Below are positions 11,805-22,345 of a stretch of 64,000 nucleotides of DNA, one piece after another. How positions within the stretch are numbered: position 1 is the first letter of the stretch; each line of letters begins with the position of its first letter. The translations under genes and the position numbers were made by a program. The notes under the pieces are model-generated. The model was not told the origin of the DNA and searched no databases. It was given only the letters and a program-made list of their open reading frames with translations. Source of the stretch: Amborella trichopoda (taxonomy: Eukaryota > Streptophyta > Magnoliopsida > Amborellales > Amborellaceae); assembly GCF_000471905.2 (NCBI RefSeq), contig NW_006494916.1, positions 308,970 to 372,969 of the forward strand. The letters are read 5' to 3'.

Positions 11805-12921
11805 TTGATGGAATTCTCCTCATATGCGTCGATACGCAAGAGGCTAGCAAGGTACTCGAGGAAGTGCATTCAGGTATCTGTGGCTTGCATCAGTTCGGCC
11901 CTAAATTCTACGAGCACATTCACAGACTCAGCTATTGTTGGCCTTCAATGGTGGACGATGCCCAAAACTATGCCAATTCTAGGTGTGCCAAATTCATTTA
12001 AGCCTCATTCATGAAGCCCCAAAGCCTCTCCATCCTACAGTGACATCATGCCCCTTTTCCCAGTGGGGTATGGACATTATAGGACCCATCGACCCTCCCT
12101 CCTCCCTGAGTCATGCCTTCATTATGGCAGCGAAAAATTACTTCTCCAAGTGGGTTGAGGTAGTCCCTCTCAAACAGGTTCCAGAGACCATTGTAGTTAA
12201 CTTCATGCGTCACCACATGATATATCGGTTGGGGGTTCACCGAATAATCTCTGATAATGGCCCTCAGTTCAGAAGCCATCACGTTGATCGCCTTGCTAAC
12301 CAGTTCGGTTTAGAGTGGAAGTACTTGACTATGTACTACCCTCGAGCCAACGGTTTAGCTGAGGCATTGAACAAAACTCTACTCGGAGTGCTCCGGAAGT
12401 CAGTCTTAAAGTCAAAGAATAACTGACATGAGAAGCTGCCTGAGGCTCAATGGGCCTATCGCACCACCACTCACAATGCTACAAACTCTACCCCTTTTTC
12501 CTTGGCCTATGAAGGTGAGGCAGTCCTACCGCTCGACGTTCAAATAACCTAACTCTGTGTCACTATACATCAAGGACTAACCAAGGATGAGAGGGTTAAG
12601 CTCTGTTACCAGGAGTTGGATGCCCTTGACGAAAAGAGACTAGAGGCTCAGCAGAACCTCAAGCTCAATCAAGGAAGAATGAAGAGAGCCTTTGACAAGT
12701 CTATCAAAGTTTGCTCACTCACTCATGGGGACCTAGTCTTAGTAGTCAAGAGACCGATTATCATGCCCAGATGCTACAAAGGAAACTTTGAACCCAAGTG
12801 GGAAGGCCCATTCATAGTCAAGAAGGTCATACTAAATGGGGCCTATATACTGGCGAACTCAGATGGAGAGGAGGCAATGCCCCTTATCAACGGGCAAAAC
12901 CTAAATAAGTACTATCCGTGA
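11805..12921 (+). pseudogene. Integrase region of the Gypsy element, broken
   Basis: Would insert the cDNA into the genome. A zinc-binding N-terminal part can be read around 11850-12000 (EEVHSGICGLHQFGPKFY), in another frame. The catalytic core lies at 11983-12426: D in GMDIIGP (12073-12075), D in ISDNGPQF (12253-12255), E in NGLAEALNK (12361-12363), so all three acidic residues are present. A TGA at 12424-12426 replaces what is usually tryptophan, and a TAA at 12550-12552 breaks the frame again. The same frame then resumes at 12616-12921 with the C-terminal domain (KWEGPFIVKKVILNGAYIL), ending at a natural-looking stop. Confidence 0.87.
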
Positions 12922-13130
12922 TTCATACTCAAGAAAAGAGACTCAACGCAAAGCAAGGAAGGTAGTCTGAACAAATTCTAACTCTTTTTATTACAGTAAA
13001 AATGAGTTACAAGATACAAGCCAAAAAGCACATTATTAGGGAGATTACAATTATCATACATCTTAGTGAAAGAAAATAGTTGACACCAAAAGTGTTTCTC
13101 TTGCATCTGAGGATAAGAAAACGGTTACAA

Positions 13131-13209
13131 GCCCAAAGAAATGCCTTCCTCATGAAGAGGAAGCAAACCCGCCAAAGAAATGCTCTACTCATGAAGAGGA
13201 AGCAAAACC
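13131..13209 (+). repeat. 39-bp tandem repeat, two units
   Basis: Two adjacent units share CCAAAGAAATG and CATGAAGAGGAAGCAAA, with a period of 39 bp and small differences between copies. Confidence 0.85.
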
Positions 13210-14559
13210 ACTTGGAGAAGTTAGCTTCAGTTCATCTGACGAATGCCACCAAAGAGGATGTTTACTGGCCAAAAAGAAGAAGCCAACCATTTTCGAGTCA
13301 GCTTCAATTCATCTGATGAGGCATGGCTAGCTTCCAAGGAACCGGCCCATGATGGAACTATATGGGCTTCATGGTTGTGCTGGAGGACTTGGCTTCCAAC
13401 AAACTGCGGCAGCAAGACCTCCTCGTTTACCATCACTCTTGACCCCCGTGAGACATCACCATCCATGGTCAACACCGCGCGCAACTCAGCATTATGTGCA
13501 GCCATCATCGTGCGCAACACAATGTCGCGTTCTACCATCACCATGGGCAAGCTAATGTCGTGTGATATCATTGCCGCGAGCAACGTGCTCCCGAGAGTGG
13601 CTATCGCCATGCGTAGCCTAGGGACATGAGAAGGCCGCACTTCATGTGACTTAATGTCACGCATGCCCTTGGGGTGCCCCAGTTCCCACCATCTCCAACT
13701 CCCGAGGGACATTAACTCTCATGCCTCTTCGGTTTCCCCAACCATCGCTCCTCGCGGACGGTCCACCTTCTCACGACCTTTCAAGCCGTCGAGTTTCGCC
13801 AGAAACACTCCTCCGCGGTCGGGACCTGTTCTTTTCCCTATCGATGTTTCCCCTCTTCACCAGGAGCTCACTTCTGTTCACCGAAAAGCCCTTTCTCGCT
13901 TTTTATTCATAACATGAAGTTCACTAAAAACCACCAGAATCCCATAAAACCTTCCCTGCGACCCTGCGGGTTTCCCCTCTCCCTGCTTTTTCCCTTCAGT
14001 AGTTCACCACAAACCCACCGAAATTCTGCTGAGTTTCTGGTGAGCCCGCTACTTCTCCTTCTTCTTCTCTTCCAACAACCAGAGGACCGACAAAGCCCTC
14101 TGAACTCTCTGCGACCTCCCTTCAGCCACGGGACTGCTGGAGAAAAGAAGCACCTTTGCAAATCTTGCTAAGGCCCCGAGGAACCCTGTTCCTTACTCAG
14201 AAAGCCTTGGCACTCCTCAAAAGTATCCACGAGTGCAGTATGAGGCTCAGAACCTGCTCGAGTTCACCAGAAGCCCTTAAAGGCCTGACTACTGCAAACG
14301 TTAGCCCCAGAACTCTCGTCGGGAGTCTCTCAAAAGGTCAAGCTCTCTCTCTCTCTTTAAACTCTTAAACTATTTTACCCTTCGGTAAAAATAGTAGAAT
14401 GGGGTTTTCCCCCTTTTTATACTAGGCAATGCTGCAAGTTGCCCTTGACAAATCCGAAAAGATGTTGTCGTCCTCATCTTCAGACGGCAATAAGACCAAG
14501 CCTAGGTGGGTCAAGCCCGATACCTGAAAGGGATATTGTCGCACGCTGCATAAGATGCC

Positions 14560-14850
14560 ATTGTTGCATGCCTTCATCAAGGGCCATCACCGCGCGCCTT
14601 TGTCAAGGGCTATCGCCGCGTTTCTTCGTCAAGGGCCATCATTGCGCTCCTTCGTCAATGGCCATCGATGCGTGCCTTCACTCAAGGCCATCATCGCGTG
14701 CCTTCTTCAGAGGCTATCATCGCACGCCTTCATCAAGGGCCATCGCCGCACGCCTTTGTCAAGGGCCATCATCGCATGCCTCCTCCCAGGATCTATCGTC
14801 GTGCGTTTCGTCAAGAGGCCATCGTCGAGCACATCGTCAGAGAACTATCG
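14560..14850 (+). repeat. About 30-bp GC-rich tandem array, roughly ten units
   Basis: Repeats of a unit like GTCAAGGGCCATCATCGCG with a following GCCTTC; CCATC or CTATC recurs about every 30 bp. The copies differ from each other, so the array is old. A related GCCTATCGCCGCC motif recurs in the LTRs near 4300-4380. Confidence 0.85.
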
Positions 14851-15069
14851 CCGTGAGCGCATCATCTAAGCCCAATGCCACATGCTCCATCCAACACTTA
14901 GTGCTGTGATCAAGTGTCGCGATCATGTCACGACACTCCCCTCTGGATAGTCGTCCTGCCTCTTCAGGAAGTTCATTTCCTGCATCACAATCTTACTTCT
15001 CAGGGAGTCCAGTCTCTGGTGATAGCTCTGTTCCCCATGGAGTCTCTTTCCTTTACAACAGAACGATCC

Positions 15070-15985
15070 GTGCTGCATGAACTTAAACTGCACAGCCATG
15101 GTCCAAACTATATGACCCTAAACTGTAGCGGAGGTCTAATTGCACGACCTTAAACTGCTTAGTCGTCGTCACATGACTCAAAATTGTACGACTATGGTCC
15201 AGCTGTATGACCTTAAACCATAGTGCATGTCCTAGCCGCATGACTTAAAAGGCTTAGAGACATGGTCCGCATTGCATGGCCTTAAACTGCACAGCAATGG
15301 TCTGCATTACATGACCTTAAACTGCATAGCCTTGGTTCGCATTGCATGACCTTAAACTGCACAGACATGGTCCGCATAGTATAACCTTAAACTGCACAGC
15401 CATGATCCACATTGCATGACCATAAACTGCATAGCCATGGTCCGCACTACATGACCTTAAACTACACAGCCATGGTCCACATTGCATGACCTTAAATTGC
15501 ACAGCCATGGTCTGCATTGCATGACCTTAAACTGCATAGCTATGGTCCAAACTATATGACCCTAAACTGTGTAGCCGTGGTCTGCATTGCATGACCTTAA
15601 ACTGCATAGTCATGGTCCGCACTGCATGACCTTAAACTGCACAGCCATGATCCGCATTGCATGACCTTAAACTGCACAGTCATAGTTCGCATTGCATGAC
15701 CTTAAACTGCACAGCCATGGTCGGCATTGCATGACCTTAAACTGCACAGCTATGGTCTGCACTACACGACCTTAAACTGCACAGCCATGGTCTGCACTGC
15801 ATGACCTTAAACTGCATAGCCATGGTCCAAACTATACAACCTTAAACTATAGCCGAGGTCTAGTTGCATGACCTTAAACTATCTGGTCCTAGTTGCATGA
15901 CTTTAAACTGCATAACCACCGTCCAAGCTATATGACCTAAAACTATAGTACATGTCTTGGCCACATGGCGTTAAACTGCTTCGCA
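15070..15985 (+). repeat. About 36-bp tandem array, roughly 26 units, in the Gypsy 3' region
   Basis: A unit like GCATGACCTTAAACTGCACA followed by GCCATGGTCCGCATT repeats head to tail about every 35-36 bp for some 900 bp. Middle units (about 15280-15830) are most alike and edge units most diverged, as expected from unequal exchange. Isolated diverged units lie just outside (about 16000 and 16490-16540). Each unit holds the palindrome CCATGG. There are no unique spacers, so this is satellite-like and not CRISPR. Confidence 0.95.
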
Positions 15986-16009
15986 CAGGTCCAAGAGGTA
16001 TGACCTTAA

Positions 16010-16296
16010 AGATGCCCCCACATACTCGCACACCCCTTTTACGTGCATATCTGTGCACGTCTTTCCTAACCGACCCATTCGTGTGTGCACACCATCTCCT
16101 CCGTGGGTCCACATATGTGCACATGCTCTTTACGTATGTCTCCACGCACGCCTTCCCTAACCGACTCGTCCTGTGCATGCACGACCTTCATTACCTCCCC
16201 AGTGAGTCCACATGCGCGCACACACCCTTTATGTGCATCTTCACGCACTCCATCGCTAACCAACCCGTGCGTACACCATCCATCATTCCCCAGTGA
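16010..16296 (+). repeat. About 95-bp tandem repeat, three units
   Basis: Three diverged units contain CCTAACCGAC-type cores at about 16067, 16158 and 16256, each followed by a GTGCACAC or GCATGCAC block and a CCCCAGTGAGTCCACA-like block. Confidence 0.8.
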
Positions 16297-17466
16297 GCCT
16301 TACCCATGCTCACGAAATGGTGAACCATTTAATCCATATTTGCCATCAGCTAGTGGGTCATCACCAATCTTCACCCACCATTCTTTCTTCATAGGTAGTC
16401 TCGTGCCATTTCTCCAAAATGAGTCGAACTACCACCATACTCACTCCATGGCCTCTACAAACTGCCATTCATCACCACTACAGTCGAGCTATATGACCCT
16501 AAACTATAGTGCACATCCTTGCCACATGACTTAAAGGCTTCGCACAGGTCCCGAAGGCATGACCCTAAACACGCCGTCACAAAAACAAACGACCATGGTG
16601 TACACCTGAACAAGGGAACGTCATGAGCAAAAATGACGAACGGACAATAAAAGAGTTCCGTAAAATAAAAAAACTTAGGCATGGTGAAAACCCTAAAAGG
16701 GCATCGTGAGCAAAAGCGGATGAAAAGGGTGGACATGATTGCGTGGTTATGAGTTAAAGAGCCCAAAAATAATAGAGTTAGTGAAAACTGCCTCTACGGT
16801 GCCACTCCTCATGTTCAAGTGAATACCCACGAAAAGGCGCCTGGACCGACAAAACAGGTTGACGCACTACCGCCGCCTCAGCTGACATTCAATTTCTAAA
16901 CAAGTCACAAGCTTGGTTAGTGAGGTCTACCTAAAATCCTCAAATGCCAGCATCCAGTCACAACTCAAATTGGCTCATTAGGGAGTGAGAGCCGCATAAG
17001 ATCTCTCACATTTCAACATCAACAACAACAAGAGTCCTTGAGGGTGAGGATGATGACCAAAAGATCCCTTCGGAACGCTAAAGACCATCACAAAGGCAAG
17101 AAACGGATGAAGCCAGGTTCTAACCTGCTAGAGACTTCAAGGTATTCCTCACCAAAATCTGCTAGCTAATGAAGGCCCAGACTTCCAAGTAGGTCAGAAG
17201 CCCCCAACTGGACCCCGCTAGACGAGACCTACAGAGATACCCTGAACATCAAAAGCAAACCTGGTGTAGCAGTGAACAATGCCGATGAAAGTTTCATAAT
17301 AGTTGGCCTTTAGATAGGTTGGATTCTGTCTGTGGTCCCTACAAAGGCCTCACGTTGTAGATTAAAAATAGTCTCTTGAGGCTGAGGACTTCGATAAGAT
17401 CCCTCAAACTTCCTGGATGATTACACTTCTCGATTCTCTTGAAGCACAACATTTGGCGGGGCATGC

Positions 17467-20202
17467 TATTGGAATATATTTTTCATCATCATGGGACCCC
17501 CGCTCAATAAAAGCCTAGCAAACAGTGGAAATTCTGACGGTCTCATAATGACCCCATAACTAGTCAACATCTTCATGAGGTCTCTCAAAAGTTTCCAGCG
17601 AAGTTTCGTCGCATTCCAACATGTCTAAAGCAATGTAGATTGGGAAACAGTTTCGACAGAGTTGGCCTTTAGCACCCTAAAACAAATCCTATAACTAGAT
17701 CTATATTTTCAGTGTCTGAATTTGCAGTGGAACCAATGCCATTGGATCCGACGAGGTTGAAAACCCCTAGAGGTCAAATTTTAGCTTGAACGGATATCCC
17801 AGAAATAAGTTAAAGGCGAAAGAGTGAAACAGGAAGAGCCGCATGCTATTCCCGCGCGGCCACCCTACAACTCCACACCATTGAAGGAACAGTCACGGCC
17901 AGTGAATTTCGAAGCTCATATCTCACTCATCCGAGGTCAGATCAAGTCCAAATTTTGTGAGTGTATTTGTCTTATTAAGACGAGTCTTTCGATATGTGGC
18001 ACGCCCCGTGACGACGCCCGAGCGCGAAGAAAAGCTAGAGAGAAGTTGCTGATCCCTAAAGAAAGTGCAGGAAATTCAGCATCGTCCTGCCTCGCTCGAG
18101 CAGCCAAAACACGCTGCTCGTGAGCCCAATCGACGTGAGACCAATTCCATCGAATGCATAAGGTCTCGCGCTTTCTCCAACCCGAACCTCATACAAGATG
18201 AACGGTCGGCTTCTGCACACAAAGTTGATGAAGCGACTGCAAATTCTGTCGGTGGAATTCTCGATTCCGGCCAAAATTCCAAAGTTGCAAAATCTTCATT
18301 CTGGAACGGAATCAAACTGTGTTTGTTTCCCCACGATCATAATGGCATGCTCAGTGTGATCCAGATAAGAAATCACAAAAAAAAATCACCGAACGTGCAC
18401 ACTATCGATCAAAAGTTTCAAGATTCAACCAAAATTCAAGTCACATGATTGTGCTCAAAAAACACGATCCATGGCTCAAAGTTAATATCAAATCGATTGT
18501 CATGTCGAGGCTTACAAGAAAAAAATCATCTTTCGATCAACGGGGCATCAGAACGACCCCAGATAATCCATGAAAAATTATGCACGTTCTAAGGCAACAT
18601 AAGGATTGTTGTGGAATTCCACAAATTGTTAGGAAGGGGCAAATCTATCATTTCTCCCTATTTTCTATTTTTTTTAATTCAATTTAATCTTAATTTCCAG
18701 CAATTAGGGTTACTTTTGATCATCCACGCATGTTTCGGGCAAATTCTATGCATACCACATACTATCATGGTAAGTAAAAAGGAGAAAAGGGGACAATACA
18801 CACCCACAGAATACACAAAGACAAGAGTTTTGACTAAATAAAGTTTCTCTTTCTTATCATTGTTGTGTCACATTCGGAGAGAGAGAGTAAGGTGAGAGAA
18901 GCTTTTGGACCGGTACACTTAAGCTCTAGGTAAACCTTCTCTCTCTTCGTTTTCTTTTCTTCTCTATATTCTTCTTCTTCTCTATTTAAGCTCCTCTCGA
19001 AGGCCATGCACGGTAGTGGCAGTGCTATGCATGCCTCTCCTGTAGCCTCACAGGTCACGCATGGTGATGGCAGCGCCATGTGTGAGCTTCCTTCTCCTTC
19101 TGTTTCACTCCCTATCTTCATGTGAGGCTTGCAGACGATGTTTCTCATCGTCATCCGCAGATGCATCCTCGATACCTCGGTGAAGAGCACAGACGGCGAA
19201 GCTCATTGCGTCCCACACGGGTCTTCCCCCGTTGCGCACCTATCACAGATGGCGATTCCTATCGCCGCTCGAAGGAGGTCTCGGCAATGCCTTTCGTAGC
19301 CCGCGAGCTTTCTTCGTTTGCATGGTGTCTATCGCCATCTGCGAGCCTCCTTTGTGCGTTCAGTGCTCATTTCCGCTCCCCCTGCATCCCACTCCTACCG
19401 CCATGCGCCTCATGAGAACTATTATCTTGCACTTCACAAAGGGCGCAAGGGCACGTTGCCTTCTTGTGTTGCCAACTGCAATGCCTAATGCCGTCCATAG
19501 TTCCCTGCTTCCCCTCACACCACAAGCAGGAGTGTCTATGGCCGTCCAAGGGTCGTGACACTGCTACTCCATGATCATGGGTGGCAATGCCTAGTGCCGT
19601 CAGGACTCTATCTTTTTGCCATCTCGTGCCTTCTCTTCATTCTCTCCTCTTTTCACTTGATTGAGGGTCAATCTAGCCTAGCACCGTCATATCGGCCTCG
19701 ATTTTGAATAGTCTTGCGGCCGTGCTGGTCCTGAGTACCGTGCCCGTCTTGCTACCACTCCGAGTCGGTCACTTTCCAGCTATCATGCTAGTCTCGCCCC
19801 TCATCAAGTTCCCTTCTCTTTTTGAACTTTCCATTTCGTTATTCTCTCACATGAACGTACCATGCCCTAAGACAAGGGTGGGTCCCTTTGACCCACTAGT
19901 CTTGCAAATTAACCATAGAAGTGTTGTGCAAAAAACAAGAGGATTGCAGGACAAGGGAGGCGATTCCGAACCAGCTAAAGTAGTTGGGGGGCTTTCTTCA
20001 TGATCTAATAGGGTGCCCACGTGAGCCAGCCTGAGTAAGATCGGAACCCACCTTAAATTTCTCTCGCATCGGTTAGTATACCTGCCCTTGCTTGCGAGCA
20101 AGGTTCCGAGAGAAAAATTTCAAATCTCGGGTTCACTAGAAACCCGAGATACGTGTCATCTGATCATCTAGATCCGGAGGGCGAGATCGAGTCACCTAAC
20201 CA
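17467..20202 (+). mobile_element. 3' LTR of the Gypsy element
   Basis: About 2736 bp, colinear with the 5' LTR from TATTGGAATATATTTTTCAT to the end CCTAACCA. Many substitutions and small indels separate the two LTRs, including in the GAGAGAGAG and CATGCATGG-like blocks. LTRs are identical at insertion, so the differences show a considerable age. Followed at once by GAGAG. Confidence 0.92.
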
Positions 20203-20207
20203 GAGAG
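20203..20207. repeat. Right target-site duplication GAGAG
   Basis: Matches 2531-2535, directly after the 3' LTR end. Confidence 0.7.
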
Positions 20208-20697
20208 CTTTAGTTTATTACAGAGAGAGAGATTTTAAAGTTGGGGGCCATACTAAGCACTTAAATAATAGTGGAGAATAAGGATAACATTCGTAGTAAT
20301 TACCCTTAAAGAGAGATTAATAAAAGAGAGTTAAAAACAATTGCATCAAATAGAAGGTCAAATAGAGAAAATTTAAGAAACCTTAAGGCAGTTTTGAAAA
20401 AGAAAAGGACACATATCAATAAAGTAATGGGAGGAACCATCGCTTAATGTATAATAGTAGATACTTTCTCATCTATGAGTATCTTCTCATTAAGGAAAAT
20501 GAGTTTTTGGGGGAAAATGAATTTCATGGCCTCTTACGAATTCCAAATGCTCCTTTTTCCCTCTTGAATTCCCCATATGTATATGTAAATTTGTAAACAA
20601 AATATATTTTTTCTCTCAATTTGACACTCATGAAAACTCTTAGTCTTAAAAATCTTAACCTTGGAGAAAGGTAATCTTGGAAAATAGAGGTATGATG
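20208..20697. other. AT-rich spacer right of the Gypsy element
   Basis: No gene, repeat array or recognisable element seen; GA-rich near 20220. Confidence 0.5.
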
Positions 20698-21417
20698 CAT
20701 AGTTACGGGGAGCAAAAGCATGAACGGCTCCTGTTCCGGGAGCAGGAGCCTGAGATCGACGTCTGCCCAAAGCTCTAGAGCTCTAGGAGCGAGTTCCCGG
20801 TGAGGGTCAAAGTAACGGATCAAGATCTCATATGAATAGGGAGTGCGTTCCCAATACATAGGGATCGAGATCCCTATTTAACAGGAACGCGTTCCATGTC
20901 AATTTGGATTGTAATCCCATATTAATTAAGATCACGCTCCCATCGACCACAGGATCGTGCCCCCATCTATGAGTGATTGCGCTCCTATTTGGAAAGGATC
21001 GAGCTCCATTCGTGTTCCGTGCATGATTAGTCCTCGCTCTTATCGCAAAACTCTACTTTATGAAAATTTGGTTGAAAATATAATTATTTCATTTTAAAAG
21101 TTAACTTTTATTTAAGAAATTTATTTTAGGAAGTTTCGAGAATGTAGGGAGGGAGTTCTGGAAACGTAGGGATCGCGCTTCAAAAATTCTGGGAGCGGGG
21201 ATCTAATTTATTTAGGAACAATATCTACAAATTTTAGGAATGTGTTTCGTGCGATATGGGATCGATTTCCTTTGCACATGCGAATGAGAATTCTATAAAT
21301 AGGAGCAAGCTATAGAAAAATTTGGAACGGGTTCTAGTCGATATCCTGGCCACAGAACGTTAGAGCCGGGTTCTGGAGCACGAGCGCCACCCTAGTTGGG
21401 CACTCCCGGTAACTATG
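20698..21417. mobile_element. Short inverted-repeat element rich in small palindromes (MITE-like)
   Basis: The left end CATAGTTACGGGGAG and the inverse of the right end, CATAGTTACCGGGAG, match at 14 of 15 positions, about 720 bp apart. The inside is unusual: GGGATCGAGATCCC (20861-20874), GGAACGCGTTCC (20884-20895) and GGATTGTAATCC (20906-20917) are perfect or near-perfect palindromes, and variants of this G-A-T-C-pattern recur every 20-30 bp. No coding frame. I could not find a clear target-site duplication, so the superfamily is unknown; subterminal repeats would suit a hAT-type element. Confidence 0.6.
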
Positions 21418-21919
21418 GTTGGATCATGTCACTTCCTCTATATAACTTAAAACCAAATTGGCTAGAACTTATCTAAAAGCTAAAATAATAATTTAAAGAC
21501 ACAAGACTAGGTTTCGAGGCTTAAAGTTTAAAGTATTTTCAATATTGTAATATCCATCTCGATGGATCCAATGCTTCATGGAAAGATCAAATATAGTCAA
21601 ACAAATCAACATCTTGTGAAGGATAAATGAAAGAAAAAGGAATGTGGGACAAATGCACATGTAATATACGATTTTTACAAAAGGCCTGACCAAACATTAA
21701 AAATAGAGTTCCAATGACTCGGTTGAAGATAGAAGAGGGAGGAAAAAAAAAAGCAGCAAACTAATATAGAAATAATAGATGAAAGAATTCGCGGTCTGCA
21801 ATGGAGTTCACCCCAAAAATAACCAAGCTCTCCAAAAGGAAACATCCTTCCCTTGAAATATAAAGTAAGAGAACGAATCAAAATAAAGTAAAAAATACAC
21901 AAACTCTCTCTCTCTCTCT

Positions 21920-22269
21920 NNNNNNNNNNNNNNNNNNNNNNNNNNNNNNNNNNNNNNNNNNNNNNNNNNNNNNNNNNNNNNNNNNNNNNNNNNNNNNNNN
22001 NNNNNNNNNNNNNNNNNNNNNNNNNNNNNNNNNNNNNNNNNNNNNNNNNNNNNNNNNNNNNNNNNNNNNNNNNNNNNNNNNNNNNNNNNNNNNNNNNNNN
22101 NNNNNNNNNNNNNNNNNNNNNNNNNNNNNNNNNNNNNNNNNNNNNNNNNNNNNNNNNNNNNNNNNNNNNNNNNNNNNNNNNNNNNNNNNNNNNNNNNNNN
22201 NNNNNNNNNNNNNNNNNNNNNNNNNNNNNNNNNNNNNNNNNNNNNNNNNNNNNNNNNNNNNNNNNNNNN
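21920..22269. other. Assembly gap (350 N)
   Basis: Run of N flanked on the left by CT repeats (21905-21919) and on the right by a short unique stretch and then CT repeats, so the gap is probably inside or beside a long microsatellite. Confidence 0.99.
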
Positions 22270-22273
22270 CTAA

Positions 22274-22276
<3 letters not shown>

Positions 22277-22339
<63 letters not shown>
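22277..22339. repeat. CT microsatellite beside the gap
   Basis: Nearly uninterrupted CT dinucleotides with one CCTCCT break. Confidence 0.97.

Positions 22340-22345
<6 letters not shown>

Larger units (their letters stand above)
12922..17466 (+). other. Long 3' non-coding region of the Gypsy element
   Basis: About 4.5 kb between the pol end and the 3' LTR with no credible protein. It contains four tandem arrays (listed separately) and a GAGG-rich, AAGATCCC-containing stretch at about 16980-17420 just upstream of the 3' LTR. A purine-rich GGCGGGG at about 17455-17461 may belong to the polypurine primer for plus-strand synthesis. Frames such as 13243-13629 and 14439-14909 are by-products of repeats. 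Confidence 0.75.
2536..20202 (+). mobile_element. Complete but decayed Ty3/Gypsy LTR retrotransposon (Tat-like)
   Basis: Two direct repeats of about 2.7 kb (2536-5274 and 17467-20202) flank an internal region with a primer-binding site, gag, reverse transcriptase, RNase H, a second RNase H-like domain, integrase and a long 3' non-coding region. The insertion is bounded by the 5-bp direct repeat GAGAG at 2531-2535 and 20203-20207. Domain order RT-RNase H-integrase places it in Ty3/Gypsy. The duplicated RNase H domain, very large size and repeat-filled 3' region point to the Tat branch (which includes Ogre and Retand). All coding parts carry stops or frameshifts, and the LTRs differ at many visible sites, so the copy is old and non-autonomous. 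Confidence 0.93.

Noticed and set aside
15317-15517. Open frame inside the 36-bp array giving a repeated peptide
   Set aside because: The frame is a by-product of a 36-bp unit, which is a multiple of three; unit length drifts and stops appear elsewhere in the array.
15070-15985. Regularly spaced repeats as a CRISPR array
   Set aside because: Units are contiguous and there are no unique spacers; the setting is a plant retrotransposon.
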